Positions 56,289 through 64,000 of a stretch of 64,000 nt of DNA are shown one piece after another. The translations under genes and the position numbers were made by a program. The notes beneath the pieces are model-generated. The model saw only the letters and a program-made list of their open reading frames with translations, did no database searches and was not told the origin of the DNA. The stretch comes from Biscogniauxia marginata. Its lineage: Eukaryota > Ascomycota > Sordariomycetes > Xylariales > Xylariaceae. Numbering within the stretch: position 1 is the stretch's first letter; each line of letters starts with the position of its first letter. The stretch is taken from positions 310,001 to 374,000 of the forward strand of contig MU404075.1 in the NCBI GenBank assembly GCA_022695795.1. The letters are read 5' to 3'.

Positions 56289-57812
56289 AGGAAGTTCCCT
56301 CCCCAACTGCCTCTTCAGTGTTCCTCTTTCCTCACAGCATTGCCGCTATCCTATTCACGATGTCACGACCAGAATTGTTTTCCCCCCTTTGCACCCGGAG
56401 TTCTCAAGAGAAAAATAAAAGGCTAGCCACACGAATTGCGAAAGTGTTTTCCCTGCCCCCATCACCTGTGCTTTTTTGTCTGCATAACGCTTTGTCACCA
56501 TTCGAGGCTAGGGGGGAATAATGCAGACACATATCAGACGCAACTTTACACTACTGCCCATAAAAAGAAAAACAGATCGTCCACGGAGCTGGCGTACACG
56601 TACTAAAGTATACGTTGTGGTTCTATCGCGGGTTATACTAAGATGAAAGATATGGGAGGAGGATTAGGAAGGATGGGGAGTTTTTGGCGTGTGTATATGT
56701 CTATCTTATTACCCCCCTGTGTTTGGACTCCGTCGGAAATATTTTCTCTTTTATAAGACCTCGCGTTGTTGTTCATTTCTTTCACTCGTCGATTTGCCGA
56801 AGAAGAAGAAAAAGAAACTTGGAGAAAAAAGAACGCGGGTTTTCTGTCGTATCGATGGGTTTCTTGTCTTGATATATTACACGCAGAAGAAAGGGGAATA
56901 TGGAATTTGAAGTTGCCACCCCCCCTTTTTTATTTATTCTTTGGTACTCTTGGCCATTCTCATCTACCAGAACACTCCTAACAACAATCCCCCTTTTTCT
57001 TCTTGTAAATAGATTCTTTTTCTTCTTCACTGCTCTTTTCATTGACTTTTGCAAGTTAGATGAAAAGCCTCTTTATTATTGTTATTATGTTCGCTTCTGT
57101 TCATTACGTGTTGTCGGTTGGGTTATACCTTTGGTGCGTTAGAAAGAGAGAGAGAGAGAGAGAGAGGGAGAGTAATTCGATTGAGGATTCTGCTGCCCCC
57201 CCGGCTCGGGCCTAGGGCGAGAATGAAATTTGGGGGAAAAGGGGTGTTTGGAGGATGTGTTTATTTGTTTACGCTTCAGGTTCTGTTATCGAAGTCTAGG
57301 AGGTGGCATGCTTGCGTGCGATGAGAAATCCAAAAATTTTTCCCACTTCGATACAGGTAGCCTACCTGTCTATGAATTGAGAAACCCCGTGTCCGTAAAT
57401 TATATTATAATAATAACGGCCGGAACAAACACTTCGTGGATCGTAGTCATTCCAAAAGGTTTTTATTGATTGATTGATTGATTGATTATTGCCCTGACAA
57501 AGCTATGTTGTCTGCTGTTCTACATACTGTTGCCAGGTAGGTAGAGTGGCAACTTATAGATGCAAGTTGGTTAGGTATGTTCTACTCTTATTATTTTCCA
57601 TGACCTAAGGCTTTCCTTGCTATGAGCAGTCGGACAGTGATGGTCTAGACCCTGTTCCCGTCCTGTCCATAGTCCATAGGCATCTCATTTTTCTTCCCTA
57701 CCATTCCATGACGTATCTGTCAGACGAACATCTAATGTTGTCGAAACGACACCTTTAAATCATGTACCTTGTTGCCATCACCGATCGAGACAGCTTTTCG
57801 ACTCTCACCTCT
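56289..57812. other. Intergenic between convergent rax1 and csn7
   Basis: 3' flanking sequence with an (AG)n run at about 57,144-57,168 and an (ATTG)n repeat at about 57,464-57,488. No gene. Confidence 0.55.
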
Positions 57813-58769
57813 CTACAGCTTCCGTCGACTAGCCCTCTTCTTGCCCGGACCACCCAGAGCAGCACCGCCGCCGCTGCTGCCGCCCTCTCCGTCATCGGGC
57901 TCTTCCTCGTCCAGGTCCATGGCCTCATCGTCGTCCAGCCCCGCCTCCAGGCTACCGCTGCCACGCTTCCCAAACCGTTGTTGGCCGCGCAGGGCCCGGC
58001 TGATGATGGCGCTCTGGCCACGCCCGTGCGCCGAGTGCTCCGCGTTCCGCTCCTCCTCGACCAGCTTGGCCTGCGTCGCGTCCCAGGCCTTCTTGTCGGC
58101 GTGGCGCTGCGCCGCGGCCGCCCGGATGGCGGCGATCTGGGCCTCGAGGTCCGACAGGGTCGACGTGCAGCGGCCGGACCAGGCGCGCAGCGACGCCAGC
58201 ACCGAGGGGATGGAGTTCGGCGCGAGGTCCCGCAGCGGCGAGACGGAGGAGATGTGGACGGTCTGGTTGCGGGGGTCGAGCTGGGCCTCGATGAGGCCGG
58301 CGTAGACCGCGCTGATGATGAGGTCCTCTACCGCGCGGGAGTCGGGCAGGTCGAGGCTCTGCTGCAGGGCGGCGTAGGTCAGGTTGTGCGGGTCCTTGGC
58401 CAGGGTGAGGACCGACAGCTGTCGGAGCTTGAGCGTCTGCGCGCCGTTCAGGCCTGGGAGGTTCGGGGTCGATGTGTAGGTCGTGTAGGTGCCGTACGAG
58501 AATATCTCGAGCAGCGCGAGATACGATGCATAGTCGGGAGATTGGGAGAGAGCCTGGATCTGGGGAGTCTGCAGGAGCTCGGCGAAGACGTAGGTGTTGG
58601 GGTTGGAAGTCGCTTGGGTGACGAGGTCGGCAGCTGCGCGGGGCGCTGTCGCCGACTTGGTGAGGGCTACGAAGGGCTGCGGGTGAGGGTGGTGGCGATG
58701 GTTAGCTCTTCTCGCTGGATCAAGGGTGTGTCATACCTCCAAGGCATTGAGAGCCTTCGTCTGCTCCAT
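57813..58769 (-). CDS. csn7: COP9 signalosome subunit 7 (PCI domain), 2 exons
   Basis: Minus-strand exons 58769-58737 (11 codons) and 58676-57813 give 298 residues. The COP9 signalosome removes Nedd8 from cullin ubiquitin ligases. The N-terminal helical part includes FVALTKSATAPRAAADLV and YASYLALLEIFSYGTYTTY; the PCI winged-helix part includes LKLRQLSVLTLAKDPHNLTY, SRAVEDLIISAVYAGLIEAQ and NQTVHISSVSPLRDLAPNSI, which is typical of CSN7/CsnG. A coiled segment rich in A, K and R follows (about 190-235). The tail is acidic and Gly-rich (DDDEAMDLDEEEPDDGEGG) and ends with the basic KKRASRRKL, a possible nuclear localisation signal. The gene is G/C-rich, so the opposite strand shows a long meaningless frame. 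It diverges from the copper ATPase gene. Confidence 0.9.
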
Positions 58770-60553
58770 GTTGAAGTTCCTTCCCGTGACGACGGTCCCT
58801 CCGTGTTCGGCCTTAGCTCTCCACAGCTATCAGATATCACGATGGAGATGTCGGTGCTAAGCTTTGGATCGGCGGGCTGGCGTGAAACGGAAGGGCGGGA
58901 AGAATGCAGGGAAAAAAGTCTTGTCGGAAACCTGTCTGGCGATGAAGTAGGCAAAACGTCGACGAAACTGTGCGGATGCCTGGTTCTAGTGTAGAAAGTC
59001 GAGGCGGGCTGTCCAAGGACGGGCCAAGGATTGATTTACTGTGGGTTGAAGTTGAAGCGACGCCCGGATGCAAGTGAGGGTAGCGCCTTGTATCATTGCT
59101 GTTTGAGCTCCTGGGTGTCACACAACGTGGGGTGCGCACTAAAAAGGCAGAAAGGCTCGAAAGGGCTAGCTTACAAGGTGGTAAGCTTATCTTATCTCGC
59201 TTCCTTCGCCTTTTTAGTTTCAGTTTCAACTCGATTCACCCAGTAATGCACAACTAATGGTGTAAATCAGCAACACCTCGTTTAGCCATGTGATAGATAC
59301 CTAAGATAGCAAGACGAATCCTCCCATTCGAATAGCAGGGACATTCAAAGTAGTACTTCCGCTTATCTCTTTCTAGCCACGTTTAGCTCTTTTAGCAGGT
59401 TGTAAGGTGTATGTTGGTTCGTTACAACAACCTACACCTGCTTACACTTGATGCAAGACTCAGACATGTTCTTAAACGTTCCCACAACGTACTTATGTAC
59501 ATAGTAAAGTAAGAAAAAGTCCTAGGTTATTCCTGGGCTAGTAGAATCATTGACCTGGCACTCTAAGCCTTCAATATTTGACAGGAGTGCCGACGGTACC
59601 TAGTGGGGTTTGTCAAGAAATATATTGCTTTTGGCACCGATCGCCCATCTAAGAAATTGAAACATTTATATTGCGCTATCTACTACTTACATACATCTAT
59701 TTGCTCCCCGTCTCATTTATCCCGGCTCGAATCTTCCGGATGTTACATGTATCCATTGTTTTTATATATACCTAGGTAGATACGCAAGGTAAGTTCGTCC
59801 AAGACGACGGGAACACGGTTTAGGTACGGAGCACAACTAAAGGCCGAACCTTAGGTATCTTAAAATAACTTTGTGGCTGGTCCCAGTGGCGTCCCTCTGT
59901 GCTGCACAATCAGATGTTTATTGCTTATTAACTGCCTTATGCTCAAGCCGGGCGTGACGACTTGTCCGTGTATTCCGTAGAGAATGGGTGTGTAGGCTGC
60001 TTACAACGCAACACTCTCAAGACCCTTTAACCACGACAGGGGGGGCCAGAACTGGGGTTAGAACTTGTAAGACCGTTACATTTGCACCTCGCACGGTCGG
60101 CTTTCTCCTAAACTTTCCAAGCCCCACCCCTCGGCGCAGCTGACAAACCACTTGCCAAACCCCAAAAGCGCAGGTGGCTTGCGTCTCTCTCACCCGACAA
60201 ATTCAACCCATCGTTCGATCCGGCTTATTCTGTTGCTTAACCCGCGATACGAAGCCCTCTCGCCAGCGTCTGCATTGATAAATAAACCACCCGCACACCC
60301 GCCTGGAGCTGGGTCTTCTCCCTCCTTGCTAGTCGCCGGCATTTCTTTGCTGCATTTCCCGTCTCTTCTCTTTGTTTCTTATAATAGCCGCCTACAATGA
60401 TATAATGCCGCCCATTGTATAGCGATCCGATACCTGCAACTCACGTAAGCCGTCAATTCGCCTGATACAAATATCCTTTTCGCGACGGCTTCTCGTCTTT
60501 TTCTCGTCCCTCTTTCGCCCATCAATTCCGGAGTTCACTCATTCCCAGCCGCC
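58770..60553. other. Intergenic between divergent csn7 and the copper ATPase gene
   Basis: 1.8 kb with no supported gene; the last 150 bases (TTTTCGTC, CTCTTTCGCCC) are a C/T-rich leader. Confidence 0.5.
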
Positions 60554-63500
60554 ATGGCTCCCACGCACATCAAAGTTCCCCCGAGGGGTCCGTCAGGATC
60601 CTCGCAAAGTCCATCGCCCGCCAGATGGGCTACAACCACCGTAAGAATTGGCGGAATGACGTATGATTGCTAAATGATTGTCCTGAACATCTCGAGATTT
60701 GACACGGACTAACACGCGATAGATGTGGCGCATGCACTTCAGCCGTTGAAGCAGGCTTCAAGGGCGTCGAAGGAGTCGGCAATGTGTCTGTGAGTTTGGT
60801 GATGGAGCGCGCCGTAGTCTACCACGACCCCCAACGAATACCCGCCGAGCAGATCCGGGAAATCATCGAAGACCGCGGGTTCGAAGCGGAAGTTCTCGCG
60901 ACAGACCTGCCTTCCCCGGTATTTACACCAAAGCATGCTGCGAATGACGAAGACGAGCCGCCGATGACCATCACAACCATCGCCGTGGAGGGCATGACAT
61001 GTGGCACATGTACATCTGCTGTTGAAGGCGGTTTTGCTGATGTTGCGGGGGTTAAACATTTCAGCATATCGCTGCTGTCCGAACGAGCTGTGATAGAACA
61101 CGATGCGACTCTGCTGCCACCCGAGAAAGTAATTGAAATCATTGAAGACCGCGGATTTGGCGCAACGTTAGTGGACAGCGAGGTAAAAGCCACTCAGAAG
61201 GCGATAGCTGGGCATGGCAATTCGGAACCGTCTGTTGCGACGACAACTGTTGCGATTGAAGGCATGACGTGCGGCGCATGCACATCGGCCATCGAAGGTG
61301 GCTTCACCGGTCTCGACGGCATCCTACGGTTCAACATTAGCTTACTAGCTGAGAGGGCTGTGATTACCCACGACCCGACAAAAGTACCACCGGAGAAGAT
61401 TGCCGAAATCATCGAGAATCGAGGGTTTGATGCCAAGATTTTATCTACGCAAATCGATTCGGCGGACCAATCGGCATCTTCATCTGCGGCCCAGTTTAAG
61501 ATATACGGAGACCCGGACGCTGCGGCTGCCAAAACCATCGAGGAAGCTTTGCTTGCTCTTCCTGGCGTCAGCTCTGCCAGGTTGAGCATGTCCACGTCGA
61601 GGCTTACAGTCTCTCACCAGCCTAGCGTTACTGGACTGCGGTCTATTGTCGAAGTAGTCGAGGGTTTAGGTTTTAATGCTTTGGTTGCAGACAACGACGA
61701 CAACAATGCTCAGTTGGAGTCGTTAGCAAAGACCAGGGAGATCCAAGAATGGCGAAGGGCCTTCCAAGTCTCCCTGTCCTTTGCTATCCCGGTCTTCCTC
61801 ATTGGCATGATCTTCCCAATGTGCTTACCCTTTTTAGATTTTGGTGGCCTGGAGCTTCTCCCTGGTCTGTTTCTAGGTGATATTGTTTGTTTATGTTTGA
61901 CGATACCCGTCCAATTCGGCATAGGAAAGCGTTTCTATACATCAGCATATAAGTCGGTCAAGCACGGTTCTCCAACCATGGACGTGCTAGTTGTTTTGGG
62001 CACGTCTGCTGCCTTCTTTTTCAGCATTTTTGCAATGGTTGTCTCTTTTCTATTTCCACCGCATACGCGGCCAGGCACCATTTTCGACACTAGCACAATG
62101 CTTATTACATTTATCACATTTGGTCGTTTCTTGGAAAATCGGGCGAAGGGGCAGACCTCGAAAGCCCTCTCGCGTCTCATGTCCTTGGCTCCGTCTATGG
62201 CTACTATCTACGCTGATCCAATCGCGGCTGAGAAGGCTGCTGAGGGCTGGGAGACCGCCACGGTATCAGGGGAGCCGAAAGCGGCTGGCCAGGATGGCAA
62301 TGCGATAGAAGAGAAGGTAATCCCTACCGAGCTTATTTCCGTTGGTGACATTGTCGTCATCCGCCCGGGAGACAAGATCCCTGCCGATGGAACAATCGTT
62401 CGTGGCGAGACGTACGTGGATGAAAGCATGGTTACTGGTGAGGCGATTCCAGTCCAAAAGAAAAAAGGAAGTAACGTTATCGGTGGAACGGTCAACGGCC
62501 ATGGCCGTGTTGATTTCCGCGTCACGAGGGCTGGCCGCGATACTCAACTCAGCCAGATCGTCAAACTTGTACAGGATGCGCAGACGACCCGGGCGCCCAT
62601 CCAACGATTAGCCGATACCCTTGCCGGGTACTTTGTACCAATGATTCTCGTTCTCGGTTTCTTAACATTCCTTGTCTGGATGGTCCTCAGCCACGTTCTC
62701 GCAAACCCTCCCAAGATTTTTCTCCAGGCAGAAAGCGGCGGCAAACTCATGGTCTGCGTTAAGCTTTGCATTTCCGTCATTGTCTTTGCTTGTCCGTGTG
62801 CTTTAGGCTTGGCCACCCCTACGGCTGTCATGGTCGGCACAGGCATAGGCGCAGAGAATGGTATTCTTGTCAAGGGTGGTGCAGCTCTCGAGGCTACTAC
62901 GAAGATAACTCAAGTAGTCCTTGATAAGACAGGTACAATCACCTACGGCAAAATGAGTGTCGCTACCGCTGAGTTGCCATCAGTATGGCAAGATAATGAG
63001 TGGCGACGACGTCTTTGGTGGACTGTTGTGGGGCTTGCTGAAATGGGCAGCGAGCATCCGGTCGGTAAAGCCATCCTCAATGCTGCGCGCACGGAGCTTG
63101 GCTTAGGCGTAGAGGGAACTATCGATGGCAGCGTCGGCGACTTCAGTGCTGCTGTAGGCCGGGGAATCAGCGCCCTGGTAGAACCGTCTACCAGTGCGGA
63201 AAGAACTCGCTACAAGGTCCTGGTTGGCAGCGTTCGCTTCCTTCGTGAGAGCGCTGTAATTGTGCCAGAGGATGCTGTCGAGGCTTCTGAGGAGATCAAC
63301 TCGAAAGCCAATAAGTCCAAATCGTCATCTTCTGCTGGAACCACAAATGTCTTTATTGCCATTAATGGTAAATACGCTGGTCACCTTTGCCTTGCGGACA
63401 CAATCAAGGAAGGGGCAGCTGCAGCAATCACCGTCTTACATCGCATGGGCATCAAAACTGCAATTGTGACCGGTGACCAGCGATCTACCGCATTGGCTGT

Positions 63501-64000
63501 TGCATCACAAGTCGGGATCCCCCCTGAAAACGTGTATGCTGGAGTGTCCCCAGATCAAAAGCAAGCTATCATCTTGCGGATCAAGGAGGAAGGTGAATGC
63601 GTTGCTATGGTCGGCGATGGTATCAATGACTCGCCTGCGCTCGCCACAGCTGATGTGGGTATCGCCATGTCTAGCGGCACAGACGTCGCCATGGAAGCGG
63701 CCGATGTCGTTTTAATGCGGCCGAACGAGCTTATGGACGTGCCCGCAGCCCTCCACCTCGCTCGCTCGATCTTCACGCGCATCAAGCTCAATCTGGCCTG
63801 GGCATGCCTCTACAACGTCGTCGGCTTACCTTTCGCAATGGGCCTATTCCTGCCGCTGGGCTGGCACCTTCACCCCATGGCTGCCGGCGCCGCCATGGCC
63901 TGCAGTAGCGTAAGCGTCGTGGTCAGCTCCCTGCTCCTGAAGTTCTGGAAGCGCCCGCAGTGGATGGAAGAGGCCCTCCTCGAGGACAAGGGCGGGATCA
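60554..64000 (+). CDS. ccc2: Copper-transporting P1B-type ATPase, Ccc2 type; 3' end beyond the window
   Basis: Exon 1 is 60554-60660 and exon 2 runs from 60723 past the window edge; 1,128 residues are visible and perhaps 40-60 are missing. It pumps Cu(I) into the late Golgi to load secreted copper enzymes. Three heavy-metal-associated domains carry GMTCGAC (Cys37/Cys40, created by splicing), GMTCGTC (Cys129/Cys132) and GMTCGAC (Cys219/Cys222). A fourth repeat (about 305-375) has the fold pattern but no CxxC. Then follow eight membrane helices with the metal-site CPC (Cys726-Cys728), the actuator-domain TGEAIP, the phosphorylated Asp770 in DKTGT, SEHPVGKAI, TGDQRSTA and GDGINDSPAL (Asp1001). 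The last visible residues follow helix 8. The motifs establish the family; orthology to yeast Ccc2 rather than the detoxifying CrpA type is inferred from the N-terminus. Confidence 0.93.

Noticed and set aside
57762..58994. 410-codon plus-strand frame opposite csn7
   Set aside because: Antisense shadow of a G/C-rich gene; the minus strand encodes a clear PCI-domain protein.

Overview
The window is nuclear DNA of a filamentous ascomycete (Pezizomycotina, most likely Sordariomycetes; I cannot name the genus). The evidence is short spliceosomal introns of about 50-75 nt (a few longer) with GTAAGT/GTATGN/GTACGT donors, fungal-type housekeeping genes, pyrimidine-rich leaders, intergenic TAGGTA/ACCTACC-type repeats, and a 16-kb AT-rich block whose retrotransposons carry the C-to-T/G-to-A decay typical of repeat-induced point mutation (RIP).

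Layout. 1-8.6 kb is an accessory region: two O-methyltransferase genes (642-2089 and 5119-6700) with the same five-exon architecture flank a seven-helix rhodopsin-like membrane protein (3246-4448), followed by an unrecognised 204-residue membrane protein (7953-8567). 11.2-21.4 kb holds a soluble fumarate reductase with a C-terminal cytochrome b5 domain and, after a 6.2-kb stretch without a convincing gene, an MFS hexose transporter. 23.8-27.9 kb carries, on the minus strand, a Ted1/Cdc1-type metallophosphoesterase and a SprT-like zinc metalloprotease. A tRNA-Ser(AGA) lies at 28,590.

28.7-44.8 kb is an AT-rich block. It resolves into an inverted-repeat (MITE-like) unit and a nest of Ty3/gypsy elements. 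Element A (29,488-44,761, chromodomain type) is split by the related element B (33,017-40,151, without a chromodomain) at a perfect ATACG target-site duplication. Element B is in turn interrupted by a reverse-oriented solo LTR (36,145-36,532), and the right half of A by another (41,496-41,943), each with a perfect 5-bp target duplication. All coding capacity is destroyed by RIP-type mutations, to different degrees along the block.

46-64 kb is a compact housekeeping region: chk1 kinase (-) and a UBE2C/Ubc11-type E2 (+) are divergent; then ribosomal protein eL31 (-), SAICAR synthetase ade1 (-), the RGS-domain protein Rax1 (+), COP9 signalosome subunit 7 (-) and a Ccc2-type copper P-type ATPase (+) that runs off the right edge.

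The clearest biology is the reconstructed order of transposon nesting and RIP decay, and the methyltransferase-7TM-methyltransferase group, which may be the margin of a secondary-metabolite locus lying left of the window. I found no CRISPR array, operon or rRNA gene.
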